From: Paenibacillus sp. PCH8
GTDB taxonomy: Bacteria > Bacillota > Bacilli > Paenibacillales > Paenibacillaceae
Assembly: GCF_002968835.1 (NCBI RefSeq)
Contig: NZ_PKQK01000002.1
Span: forward strand, 62,001 to 126,000
Length of the DNA: 64,000 bases
Direction: 5' to 3'
The notes below the pieces were generated by a model. The model saw only the letters and a program-made list of their open reading frames with translations, made no database searches and was not told where the DNA came from. Below, piece after piece: positions 10,582 to 18,475 of the stretch. Both the position numbers and the translations under genes were made by a program. Within the stretch, counting starts at the first letter, position 1. Each line of letters opens with the position of its first letter.

Positions 10582-10878
10582 ATGATTATCATTCATGCAC
10601 ATCTGCAAGTTAAAGCAGATCAAGAACAAACTTTTTTGGCCGCAGCCAAAGAACTGATCGCTGCAACACGTCAAGAAGAAGGCAACATCAGCTATGATTT
10701 GGTGAAAAGTACAGATCGTGAACAACAATACACGATGATCGAACTGTGGAAAGACGAAGCTGCTACAGCTTCTCACAACACAAGCGCTCATTTCCAAGCT
10801 TTTGTTCAACAGGCAGCAGCATTCATGGCCGCTCCAATGAACGTTGAAGTATTTGCTGGAGAAAAAGTTAACGTTTAA
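10582..10878 (+). CDS. Antibiotic biosynthesis monooxygenase (ABM) domain protein
   Basis: The ATG at 10582 is preceded by GGAGG at 10568. A TTG nine bases earlier would overlap that site and is unlikely. The 98-residue protein is a single ferredoxin-like ABM domain: an N-terminal strand IIIHAHLQVKADQEQTF, then REEGNISYDLVKSTD in the position usual for this family, and the strand YTMIELWKDEAA. Family members include YgiN-type quinol monooxygenases and related cofactor-free oxygenases. As the last gene after MarR and a nitroreductase, and just before a terminator, it probably acts in the same quinone or electrophile response. Substrate not deducible. Confidence 0.88.
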   Translation: MIIIHAHLQVKADQEQTFLAAAKELIAATRQEEGNISYDLVKSTDREQQYTMIELWKDEAATASHNTSAHFQAFVQQAAAFMAAPMNVEVFAGEKVNV

Positions 10879-10920
10879 AATTATTACGTCGTGTAATACA
10901 TTACATGCTTTGCATTTAAA

Positions 10921-10974
10921 AGAAGAACCCTGTGAAGATCATCCAACGATGATTTTCACAAGGTTCTTCTTTCG
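10921..10974. terminator. Rho-independent terminator after the MarR operon
   Basis: A long imperfect stem (AGAAGAACC...GGTTCTTCT, with inner TGTGA/TCACA and ATCAT/ATGAT pairs) ends in a T-rich run, 42 bp past the ABM gene. Confidence 0.75.
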
Positions 10975-11109
10975 TTCAATTTCATTCATTTGAATACTCT
11001 TCTGTAGTTCAGTCCAAGGAGAGCAACGTGCGAAACAGTATTTTCCACTTTGCGGTTTAAGTGGTACAATCGTAGTGCTGTATACATAATACATTGGAGG
11101 TACATATTG

Positions 11110-12510
11110 ATGAATATGAAAAAAGGACTGCTTTCGAGTTTTCTGGCTCTAGCTGTGACTTCCGCTCTTCTCATCTCCACTAATGTAAGCGCAAACAATT
11201 TGAACGAAACCCGTTCGCCTCTCTCTTACTCCCTCGTAACTAAAGGCTATGATTGGGGGCCTGGTGTGTACAAAATCATCCTGGATACAGGCGTAATCAT
11301 TCAAGCGAGTACACTCACCAAAGACACGTTCAAAGTCCTTGCAGAACGAAGTTATCCGATGATAAACATGCAAACTCAGCAAAAGTATGATGGATCAGAT
11401 AGCAGCAGCAGGTACATTGATAATGCTTACCTTTCAGACAAAAACGGGAATACATCTTCCATGTCCACAGGACAATATATTACGATTGAAATGAAAGTTC
11501 ATCCTGACTGGGTAACCTCTAATCCGTTTACCTTTGATTTAAAGACCTTTACCAACCAATATGCAGAGCTTCAGTATACCATTATTCAGCAGAAATCCCT
11601 TCAGGACAACATCGGCAACAACGTTGACCATCTGACCACACGACCAGAAACACCGCATACCATGATTGAGCAAGGCGTTGAGGTATTTGATATATCAGGC
11701 AAATTTAATTATAACGACTCCAAGTTTGGCCAGATTAATCTAACCTATGCCTCTTACATGCCGGATACCAAGAAGAAAAAACCATTGATCATTTGGTTAC
11801 ACGGTGCCGGTGAAGGAGGAACAGATCCGAGAGTTGCCCTGCTGGGTAATAAGGTAACTGCACTTGCAGGAGAATCGATCCAGAAATATTTTGGCGATGC
11901 TGCTGTATTGGTGCCTCAAACACCAACCTTCTGGATGAATAACGGAACCGGGCAATACACGCAAGATGGAAGCAGTATGTACACCAAATCGTTGACTGCC
12001 TTGATTAAACAATATGTGAAACAACATCAGTCGGGTATTGACCCGGATCGGATTTACATTGGTGGCTGCTCCAACGGTGGATTCATGACCTTGAACATGC
12101 TGCTTGCGAACCCTGATTATTTCGCGGCCGCCTACCCGTCCGCAGAAGCGTACGAAGATAAATTGTTGACCAAACAGGATATTGCCAAACTGAAGAACAT
12201 TCCGATCTGGTTCACGGCTGCAGGAGCGGATCAGACTGTCGATACGTCCAAGACTTCTACAGCTACCTATCAACGACTGATTGCTGCTGGAGCCAAACAT
12301 GTTCATTATTCTTATTTTGATAACGTGTTAGACACCAGTGGTTTGTACACCAAAGGAAATGGAAATGATACTCCGTATGAATACAATGGACATTGGTCCT
12401 GGATTCCAGTACTGAATAATGACATCTCCAAAGACTTTAATGGCAAGCCTGTTAAAATTAAAGGCAAAGCCGTATCTCTAATGGAGTGGATGGCAAACCA
12501 AAAGAAATAA
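11110..12510 (+). CDS. Secreted esterase with an EstA-type Ig-like N-terminal domain
   Basis: The ATG at 11110 has GGAGG nine bases upstream, giving 466 residues. Residues 1-29 are a signal peptide (MNMKKGLLSSFLALAV, cleavage near VSANN). Residues 40-190 resemble the Ig-like domain of EstA-type esterases (GPGVYKIILDTGVIIQASTL). The catalytic alpha/beta hydrolase follows: oxyanion region KPLIIWLHGAGEGGTDP, nucleophile Ser in IGGCSNGGFMT (about residue 317), Asp near AAGADQTVD, and His probably in YNGHWSW. It is probably a secreted carboxylesterase of the feruloyl or acetyl esterase kind. The 1206-residue surface protein at 40366 has the same domain pair. It stands alone with its own terminator. 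Confidence 0.85.
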   Translation: MNMKKGLLSSFLALAVTSALLISTNVSANNLNETRSPLSYSLVTKGYDWGPGVYKIILDTGVIIQASTLTKDTFKVLAERSYPMINMQTQQKYDGSDSSSRYIDNAYLSDKNGNTSSMSTGQYITIEMKVHPDWVTSNPFTFDLKTFTNQYAELQYTIIQQKSLQDNIGNNVDHLTTRPETPHTMIEQGVEVFDISGKFNYNDSKFGQINLTYASYMPDTKKKKPLIIWLHGAGEGGTDPRVALLGNKVTALAGESIQKYFGDAAVLVPQTPTFWMNNGTGQYTQDGSSMYTKSLTALIKQYVKQHQSGIDPDRIYIGGCSNGGFMTLNMLLANPDYFAAAYPSAEAYEDKLLTKQDIAKLKNIPIWFTAAGADQTVDTSKTSTATYQRLIAAGAKHVHYSYFDNVLDTSGLYTKGNGNDTPYEYNGHWSWIPVLNNDISKDFNGKPVKIKGKAVSLMEWMANQKK

Positions 12511-12542
12511 CGGTTAAAGCTAACTACTAGAGCTAGAATATA

Positions 12543-12582
12543 AGGGACAAGGCAGAATGAAACTCTGCTTCGTCCCTTTTTC
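12543..12582. terminator. Rho-independent terminator after the esterase gene
   Basis: The stem AGGGAC..GCAGA / TCTGC..GTCCCT ends in five T on the plus strand, 32 bp past the stop. Confidence 0.75.
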
Positions 12583-12653
12583 ATGCGTGGATGTTATGGT
12601 TTTTCATCCATATTCTTTTTAAGGGCTTTTGAGGCAGCCCCTTTTGATCGATC

Positions 12654-14015
12654 CTACTTTAGGCCGCGTGCGGGAGGAATGCTCTGCGGATTGTTGAACA
12701 CATTTTTCGGATCATATTTGGCCTTGACTCTGCGTAATCTCGCGTAGTTGGCTCCATAGTAGACCGGCCCTGAATTTTCAATCCCTTGGTCCGGAACATT
12801 GATATAGGACCCAACGATGTATGGTTGTAATTTCTTGCGTGTATTCCGAACGATTGCAATATTCTTAGCCGCCTGAGACTTCTTGGTCCAGGAACTGTTC
12901 CACTCCACATAGAATTTCGCTTTGCGCCAGTAGAACGCGGTTGAAGTCGGAGACTTGCGACTTACTGCTCCGCCCCAATTGAGGAAGAAGAAGCCAGCAA
13001 ACTCACCTTCCACATTCTCTAGAAATTCACGCATGGATTTGATGGCCTTGTCAGGAAATGAACGCCTTCCGAAACCGGAAGAAAACTGATTACTGTACCT
13101 TTGGGTAAGCACCGGATCAGGAGGCAACAAGAAAGTTACGGCTTCTGTGTAAGGTAAAGACCGAATAATGCTACTTGTCGGTGTTCCGACACTCGTAAGA
13201 GGCTGTAACAGACGGAGTGCTTCCGTTTTGGAGCCGAGAAATAGCCCCTCCATGCTGACATTGCCGCCCTTTTTAGGTCCAATGGACAATTCGCTGCCCA
13301 ATCTGGTATCAACGGATGGAGCCCACTTTTGCCATGCTTTGAGCACCTTTTCGAATTGAGCCCACGGCCAGGTGATACGGTATACAGTAGCCTTGGCTGG
13401 CGCACGACGCACTTTGAATTTGTAACGAGTGTAGACCCCGAAGTTCCCGCCGCCACCTCCTTGGGAAGCCCAAAACAGATCTGCATTACGGTTTTTGTTC
13501 GCACGAATGACTTTCCCATTCGCATCCACCATCTCCAGTTCAAGCAGGTTATCACTGATCAGACCAATGGTACGCTGGAGTGGCCCAATCCCTCCACCTA
13601 GTGTAATGCCGCCAATCCCCACGGTAGGGCTATCTCCGAAGGGGGCAATAAATCCCTGCCGTGCAAGCGTATGAGCAATCCTACCCACTCGGTTCCCCGT
13701 CCCCACAATCACTGTTCCATTTTTTGGGTCCAGCTTGATTGTATTCAGGTCACTTACATCAATGACAATTCCCCCGTTGACTTGTGAAAGATTAACTTCA
13801 AGCGCATGTCTTCCACTCCGTGGCCTAATCGGTACATTGTTTTCACGTGCCCATTTGATGGCATTAGAGACATCTTTCGTTTTTTTGGCAAAAACAAAGA
13901 CTTTAGGATATTTGTCGGTATGCGGGTCCCAGTTTTTACGCGCCGCTTCATATCCCGGATCTCCTTTATAAATAACCCGCCCGGTAAGCTTTGTTTGTGA
14001 TTTCACACTTCCCAC
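12654..14015 (-). CDS. FAD-binding oxidoreductase (berberine-bridge type)
   Basis: A PCMH-type FAD oxidase with a C-terminal BBE segment. It has the FAD loop IRPRSGRHALEVN, where the His can carry covalent 8-alpha-histidyl FAD, then GDSPTVGIGGITLGGGIG, and QGGGGGNFGVYT. The last 50 residues (YYGANYARLRRVKAKYDPKN) are the BBE tail that packs on the flavin. The frame is open up to an ATG at 14087, but that ATG has no ribosome site. The GTG at 14015 does (AGGGAG, 7 bp), and from there the start (VGSVKSQTKLTGRVIYKGD) reads like known family members. The product would be about 453 residues and cytoplasmic. The substrate is unknown; sugars and alkaloid-like alcohols are typical. It is monocistronic. 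Confidence 0.85.
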   Translation of the reverse strand: MGSVKSQTKLTGRVIYKGDPGYEAARKNWDPHTDKYPKVFVFAKKTKDVSNAIKWARENNVPIRPRSGRHALEVNLSQVNGGIVIDVSDLNTIKLDPKNGTVIVGTGNRVGRIAHTLARQGFIAPFGDSPTVGIGGITLGGGIGPLQRTIGLISDNLLELEMVDANGKVIRANKNRNADLFWASQGGGGGNFGVYTRYKFKVRRAPAKATVYRITWPWAQFEKVLKAWQKWAPSVDTRLGSELSIGPKKGGNVSMEGLFLGSKTEALRLLQPLTSVGTPTSSIIRSLPYTEAVTFLLPPDPVLTQRYSNQFSSGFGRRSFPDKAIKSMREFLENVEGEFAGFFFLNWGGAVSRKSPTSTAFYWRKAKFYVEWNSSWTKKSQAAKNIAIVRNTRKKLQPYIVGSYINVPDQGIENSGPVYYGANYARLRRVKAKYDPKNVFNNPQSIPPARGLK

Positions 14016-14167
14016 TTTCCCACTCCCTAGTGAACAATTGTTCTTCAGTATTTCAACGCAAGGCACTTTATACTGTATGAAGGACATTCGCGGAGGGAGT
14101 GGGCTGATGACCTGAAATTATTTTTTTAAAAAAAATGGTACGCATCGTGTGGACTTTCGTCCAAAAC

Positions 14168-14262
14168 AACCCGTATGTCAAAAAGCCGACCTATACAGAT
14201 CGACTTCATTCAATAGGGAGCTAGGTGATCCCCTTGACCTCATCGTGCCCAGTGAAGAGAGG
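14168..14262. repeat. Degenerate terminator plus tRNA-Ala 3' end vestige
   Basis: Bases 14215-14262 align with gaps to the 3' half of the tRNA-Ala at 52918 (GGAGCTAGGTGATC, then TTGACCTCATCG, then CCAGTG). They follow a hairpin-like stretch (AAAAAGCCGACC...GATCG) that resembles the one at 31603. This looks like a decayed att-type remnant, but many positions have changed. Nothing else is seen between 14088 and 14298. Confidence 0.45.
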
Positions 14263-14298
14263 TATTATAGGTTAAGAGAAATACATATCCTTCAGGCT

Positions 14299-15882
14299 CT
14301 AATTATGCAACAAAGCTTTCTTGGGTCTAAAAATCATAAAACTGATCGCGGCCAAAATCCAGACTCCGATACCGCCATAGAGCATCACCAAGCCAAAGCC
14401 GTGCACAAGAGCTGCATGGACGATTGCTTCGGCTGCATCCAGAGAGGAAATATTCGGTAACCCCTGCTGGAGAGATGATGTGTTGCCGCCAGCTATTTTT
14501 TCCGCCAAAGACCGCAATTGCACTTCATCCATAGTCCCAGATAGCACACCCTTCAGATAAGACAAGATGCCTTCCTGCAAAATATATCCCATCACTGCGA
14601 TATTGATAGCTAGGCTGATTAATCTGGCACTCGTGTCTATGCCGGAAGCCATGCCTGAACGAGTGCTCGGAACCGAGCCGGTGGTCGTGTTGGTTACAGG
14701 CGTGTTGGTTAAGCCAAGCCCAATACCAGCCAATAGGGAACCGGGGAGCATGGTCAACCAACTAGCATGATCGCTGCTGCTGCCTGATTTCATCAATATG
14801 AAGCCAATTCCGATGATAAACAGACCCGTTGGGATGATTATGCGCGACTGATAGCGAAGCGAAAGACGCTCTGCCAGTGGAGGGATCACCAAGGTGGGCA
14901 GTGTATAAGCCAAGAGAGACAACCCTGCTGGCACAATGCCGTAACCAAGACCACTCTGGAAATAGATCGGCAGATAGATCATGAACGGCCAGAAACTGAA
15001 ATTCATTCCGATGGAGCCTAAAAGAGCGCCAGAAAAATTACGTATCCTGAATACGGAAAAATCGAACATCGGATGGGTGCTGAGCTTTTCTGCAAACCAA
15101 AAAATAGTGAAACATATTGCGGTTGCAACAAGGATACTGATGGCCGTCGCGCTGGTAAAGCCGAGTTCAGGCCCTTGCGTGATAAAGTATACTAGCCCAA
15201 AAACCGTCAACGATAGCGTGATGATGCCGATGATGTCCAGCTTTTTCGCCTGCGGATCTCTGGACTCTTCCACACTGGCTATAACAAAGATCAACGTGAG
15301 GATGGTCAGTGGAACGTGGACTAGGAAAACCCAATGCCAGTTCGAAACCGCCACGATCATGCCCCCGATGATGGGTCCAAAACCAAGGCCGATGCCGAAC
15401 ACGATACCCCATACGCCAAAAGCTTTACTCCGTTCTTTTCCTTCCCGAAACTGTTGCGAAAGAATTGCTATCTGGCAGATGAGCATCGCGCCAGCACCCA
15501 CGCCTTGAAGAAATCGGCTGACGATCAGAACTATCGTGCTTTGCGCTAAGCCACAAGTCAAGGATGTAATACCGAACAAGATGAGACTGACAATAAAAAT
15601 ACGCTTCCTTCCATACCGGTCAGCCAGCGTTCCAACAGCCATCAGAACAGTTGTACTAGCAATGGTGTAGGCGCTCATAATCCATTGCATATCCTTGAGA
15701 TTTCCATGCAATACCTTTTCCAGTGTTGGCAGTATCACTGGCACACTGGAAATTTCGAGGCCGAACATTAGCGCGGACAAACATATAGCGGCTAATGCGA
15801 TTATATTTTTGACCTTATCCATTCGTGCCTTAAAATCTTCTGTACCTACCTTATTAAAATCGTATTTACTCAATGATGCCAT
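14299..15882 (-). CDS. MFS drug:H+ antiporter, DHA2 (14-TMS) family
   Basis: A 527-residue protein with about 14 hydrophobic segments. The first begins near residue 27 (NIIALAAICLSALMFGLEI). Motif A of the major facilitator superfamily follows TM2 (GTLADRYGRKRIF), and motif C is in TM5 (GIVFGIGLGFGPIIGGMI). This is the layout of EmrB/QacA exporters, which remove lipophilic toxins or antibiotics with proton exchange across the cell membrane. The ATG has a strong ribosome site (GGGAGAGAGAGG). It is transcribed divergently from an Lrp-type regulator 163 bp away, a likely local controller. There is no membrane-fusion partner, as usual in Gram-positives. Confidence 0.93.
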   Translation of the reverse strand: MASLSKYDFNKVGTEDFKARMDKVKNIIALAAICLSALMFGLEISSVPVILPTLEKVLHGNLKDMQWIMSAYTIASTTVLMAVGTLADRYGRKRIFIVSLILFGITSLTCGLAQSTIVLIVSRFLQGVGAGAMLICQIAILSQQFREGKERSKAFGVWGIVFGIGLGFGPIIGGMIVAVSNWHWVFLVHVPLTILTLIFVIASVEESRDPQAKKLDIIGIITLSLTVFGLVYFITQGPELGFTSATAISILVATAICFTIFWFAEKLSTHPMFDFSVFRIRNFSGALLGSIGMNFSFWPFMIYLPIYFQSGLGYGIVPAGLSLLAYTLPTLVIPPLAERLSLRYQSRIIIPTGLFIIGIGFILMKSGSSSDHASWLTMLPGSLLAGIGLGLTNTPVTNTTTGSVPSTRSGMASGIDTSARLISLAINIAVMGYILQEGILSYLKGVLSGTMDEVQLRSLAEKIAGGNTSSLQQGLPNISSLDAAEAIVHAALVHGFGLVMLYGGIGVWILAAISFMIFRPKKALLHN

Positions 15883-16010
15883 CCTCTCTCTCCCTTTTCA
15901 TATATAGATCATTTTATTGCTGTAGATTATTTTATAATTAAAGTCATTCATTTTACATATCACATTCAAGAACTTATAATGAAAATGTAAATTAATTAAA
16001 GGAGTTTTGT

Positions 16011-16043
16011 ATGAAACGCCTTAAATTTAAAGGAGGACATTGA
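16011..16043 (+). CDS. Ten-residue leader peptide overlapping the next ribosome site
   Basis: ATG at 16011, preceded by GGAG, encodes MKRLKFKGGH and stops at 16043, three bases before the GTG of the Lrp-type gene. The AAGGAGG used by the downstream gene is inside this small ORF (Lys-Gly-Gly codons). Translation of the leader would therefore open or block the site for the regulator. It is too short for any family test, so this is only a positional argument. Confidence 0.4.
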   Translation: MKRLKFKGGH

Positions 16044-16045
16044 AA

Positions 16046-16483
16046 GTGGATCATGTAGACAAACAAATCCTCTTATATCTTCAAAATCAGGCAAGGATTT
16101 CAATGACTGAGCTGGGTAAAAGCGTGGGGTTATCTCAACCTGCTGTAACGGATCGAGTTAAAAGAATGGAAGAAAGCGGAGTTATTCAGGAGTATCGCAC
16201 CGTCATCTCTCCTGAAAAAATCGGAAAGCATACGGCAGCTTATATGTTGTTTCGGACTAGAGACTGTCTGGCATTTCTTGATTTTGTCCATGCATCTCCC
16301 CATGTTGCCGAGTGTCACCGTATAAGCGGCGAACACAGTTACTTATTAAAGGTTGTTACCGAATCCACACGAGCTCTCGAAGAGTTTAGTAATCAGTGTG
16401 ACAAGTATGGAACCTATACGAGCCTGATTGTCATGTCTTCACCGATCGATCACAGACTTCTCATTCATTCTCTCCCTAATTAA
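16046..16483 (+). CDS. Lrp/AsnC family transcriptional regulator
   Basis: The GTG at 16046 lies nine bases behind AGGAGG, while a TTG at 16040 would be too close to it. The 145-residue protein has an N-terminal winged helix (DKQILLYLQNQARISMTELG, then VGLSQPAVTDRVKRMEESGV) and a C-terminal RAM/AsnC ligand domain (VAECHRISGEHSYLLKVV, then IVMSSPID). Lrp-type proteins bind amino acids or other small molecules and form octamers. It is divergent from the MFS exporter, the most likely target. The ten-residue leader ORF just upstream may tune its translation. Confidence 0.92.
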   Translation: MDHVDKQILLYLQNQARISMTELGKSVGLSQPAVTDRVKRMEESGVIQEYRTVISPEKIGKHTAAYMLFRTRDCLAFLDFVHASPHVAECHRISGEHSYLLKVVTESTRALEEFSNQCDKYGTYTSLIVMSSPIDHRLLIHSLPN

Positions 16484-16526
16484 CTCAGATAAAAGAAAAA
16501 ATATAGCTTCCTCTCCCCTCATATAC

Positions 16527-16579
16527 AAAAAGGAATTTGCCTTCAGGCTAATGAATAGCCTTAGGGAAAATTCCTTTGG
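16527..16579. terminator. Bidirectional terminator between convergent genes
   Basis: The stem AAGGAATTT..GGCTA / TAGCC..AAATTCCTT has A and T runs on its two sides and serves the Lrp gene (plus) and the MarR gene at 16620 (minus). Confidence 0.75.
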
Positions 16580-16619
16580 TGTGGGATGACTCATTCAACT
16601 TTCATAGATCGTAGCAAAT

Positions 16620-17141
16620 TTAATCATTGGCCGAATCAATTTGGATGAGCTTGCGCGGCTCTTGTTCTTTTTCACCATACCAGACCAATACATCGGCGAA
16701 CACATCCATGATGCGAATAAAGCTTTCCTTGTCGGTCTCTGAAATGTGGTCAGCATATTTAAAAATTTCATCAAAGCAAAGCTCTCGAACAAATTCAGTG
16801 TATTTGGTGTACACCTCGCGTCCTTTGTCTGAAGGTTTGACGTAGATGTCTTTGCGATTGCCGCTTAAATGATATTTCTCAAGCAATCCTTTTTCCTTCA
16901 GGTTTTTCACGTTTTTGGAGAACGTACTGCGGCTAACGCCAAGGCGTGCAGCCATCTCCGACATTTTCTCTTCCTGCTCCTCCGCTTCCAGAATATATTC
17001 AAGCGTCTGAATCTGAGAAGCAGAGAATGTCATATCTGTTCCGTAGCTTCGCTGCAGCTTATAGGTGTTTGAGTATGCATTCCCGTACTTAATGATCTTC
17101 TCAATAAGATCCCGATGGTCGCCCATCCAATCTAATTTCAT
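16620..17141 (-). CDS. MarR family regulator (173 residues)
   Basis: Winged-helix protein with the MarR pattern: QIQTLEYILEAEEQEEKMSE, recognition segment LGVSRSTFSKNVKNLKEKGL, wing YHLSGNRKDIYVKPSDKG, and a long C-terminal dimer helix with an acidic stretch. It is longer than the first MarR in this window and not closely related by eye. It lies 60 bp downstream of the alpha/beta hydrolase gene in the same direction, so both are probably one transcript. A perfect 12-bp inverted repeat upstream of the hydrolase (18136) is a good candidate operator. Ligand unknown. Confidence 0.9.
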   Translation of the reverse strand: MKLDWMGDHRDLIEKIIKYGNAYSNTYKLQRSYGTDMTFSASQIQTLEYILEAEEQEEKMSEMAARLGVSRSTFSKNVKNLKEKGLLEKYHLSGNRKDIYVKPSDKGREVYTKYTEFVRELCFDEIFKYADHISETDKESFIRIMDVFADVLVWYGEKEQEPRKLIQIDSAND

Positions 17142-17201
17142 GCGTAATCCCTTTCACCCTCATATTCTCAACCATTCTCTCTCTCTTCTAATGTACTGAA
17201 A

Positions 17202-18011
17202 TCAGATACGTTTTTCAATCCAAGTTATCGCTTCCTCAATAACTTCATCGCGAGTTGGTTCGTTAAAGATCTCATGCATGAGATGTGCATAGATTTTCAA
17301 CGTTTTATCGGTGGAAGCAATATCCCCGTAAAAGTCACGAGAATCCTGTTCGCTCACCAATCCGTCATTCGCTCCATGCAGAACAAGTACGGGATCGATG
17401 AATTGCTTTGCATGTTCTTTCAACCAGGCTATTCCATCCCCCAAGCTATTGAACAAATCTACAGAAATCTGTTTTTCTACCAACGGGTCATTTGCGTAAG
17501 CGGATACAACTTCTGGATCACTGCATACGCCGCTGCCAAGTTCATTCGGAAAATACGTGCCCAAAGGAAGTTCCATCGGCAGCTCTCCTGCAACCTTCGT
17601 ATTGTAACGGGTAAGTGCCCCCGATAGAACAATGCCTTTTACTTTGCCTGGATATTTGGTTCCGAACGAGGAAGTTGCAAAACCTCCCATACTATGCCCG
17701 ATGACATATAGCGGGATGTCGCCGCTCTCTTGGAGCGCTGCATCAACCACAACATTCACATCTTCAATGATCTGATCAAAGTCACTGTAGAAAGTGCGCT
17801 GCCCTTCCGATCTGGCATGACCCCGATGGTCGAAACGAAATACATTAAAACCACGCTTGTTTAACTTCTCCGTTAAATAATCGTAGCGACCGGCATGCTC
17901 ACACAAACCATGAACGATGACCACGGCTGCCTTTGCATCACTAACTGAATCTTTACTAAAATAAAGCTGAGTACCGTCAAAGGATTCGATTGTTGTTTTA
18001 ATTATACTCAT
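17202..18011 (-). CDS. Alpha/beta hydrolase, monoacylglycerol lipase type
   Basis: The ATG at 18011 follows GGGATGGG at a good distance. An in-frame upstream start would add only ten residues. The 269-residue protein shows the serine hydrolase signature: AAVVIVHGLCEHAGRYDYL with the HG oxyanion motif, FRFDHRGHARSEG, and the nucleophile elbow VIGHSMGGFA. The Asp is probably in PVLVLHGANDGLVS, and the His in AHLMHEIFNEP. This is the serine aminopeptidase S33 / monoglyceride lipase subfamily, normally cytoplasmic. The MarR gene downstream probably regulates it. Confidence 0.9.
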   Translation of the reverse strand: MSIIKTTIESFDGTQLYFSKDSVSDAKAAVVIVHGLCEHAGRYDYLTEKLNKRGFNVFRFDHRGHARSEGQRTFYSDFDQIIEDVNVVVDAALQESGDIPLYVIGHSMGGFATSSFGTKYPGKVKGIVLSGALTRYNTKVAGELPMELPLGTYFPNELGSGVCSDPEVVSAYANDPLVEKQISVDLFNSLGDGIAWLKEHAKQFIDPVLVLHGANDGLVSEQDSRDFYGDIASTDKTLKIYAHLMHEIFNEPTRDEVIEEAITWIEKRI

Positions 18012-18135
18012 AATATTTCCCATCCCTCTCGCTACGCTCAAGCACCAAACAGTTGAAATCCTTTAGCACAGGGCGTTTTTTAATATACTGAAGCATGAAG
18101 TCCTTGTGTTACCCAATATTATATTTTATTAGAAC

Positions 18136-18162
18136 AATATTGTTTCTTATAGAAACAATATT
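18136..18162. promoter_or_regulatory. Perfect 12-bp inverted repeat, likely MarR operator
   Basis: AATATTGTTTCT-TAT-AGAAACAATATT is a perfect palindrome with a 3-bp centre, 125 bp upstream of the hydrolase-MarR pair. Its length and symmetry fit a MarR dimer site. Confidence 0.6.
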
Positions 18163-18193
18163 ATCACCATCACCCCCCCTTGTCTATATAAAA

Positions 18194-18207
18194 TTAAAGC
18201 GCTTACA
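18194..18207. promoter_or_regulatory. cre-like site
   Basis: TTAAAGCGCTTACA matches the CcpA consensus TGWAANCGNTNWCA at 13 of 14 positions. It lies about 180 bp upstream of the hydrolase, so relevance is uncertain. Apart from this and the palindrome at 18136, I see no gene between 18012 and 18314. Confidence 0.35.
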
Positions 18208-18314
18208 AAAAAGTTTCTGTCGTGTCTGTGCTATCAAGCAGTCCATCCGTGAGCTGCTGTATCGAGACGATGTATAGCTCCCTGCGCGAAGACTAAGCTA
18301 CCTGAACAATCCAT

Positions 18315-18359
18315 AACGAAAAAAACCGTCATCTCATTACGTGATGACGGTTTTTCGTT
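18315..18359. terminator. Terminator-like long hairpin preceding a tRNA fragment
   Basis: A near-perfect palindrome (AACGAAAAA..ACCGTCATC / GATGACGGT..TTTTTCGTT) lies directly before the tRNA-Ala 3' fragment at 18361, as a tRNA terminator would. Confidence 0.65.
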
Positions 18360-18360
18360 A

Positions 18361-18390
18361 TGGAGCCTAGGGGATCGAACCCCTGGCCAG
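18361..18390 (-). repeat. tRNA-Ala 3' end fragment (att-like remnant)
   Basis: The first 25 bases equal the acceptor end and T-arm of the tRNA-Ala at 52918 except for one missing G, and then the match ends. No anticodon or 5' half is present, so it is not a functional tRNA. A hairpin lies on the 3' side, as at the true tRNA. This is the expected trace of integration into a tRNA gene. Confidence 0.65.
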
Positions 18391-18475
18391 AAGCCGCTAC
18401 TTGTACTGATTGATCACCTAAGATGGAATATGTAGATGTTGTCCAGTAAAGATCATTTAGGGTTGACTTCATTCT

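Noticed and set aside
14149..14460. 103-codon plus ORF
   Set aside because: It overlaps the 3' end of the MFS gene and a tRNA vestige. No ribosome site.
18361..18400. Possible tRNA gene
   Set aside because: Only acceptor end and T-arm are present. No anticodon arm or 5' half follows.
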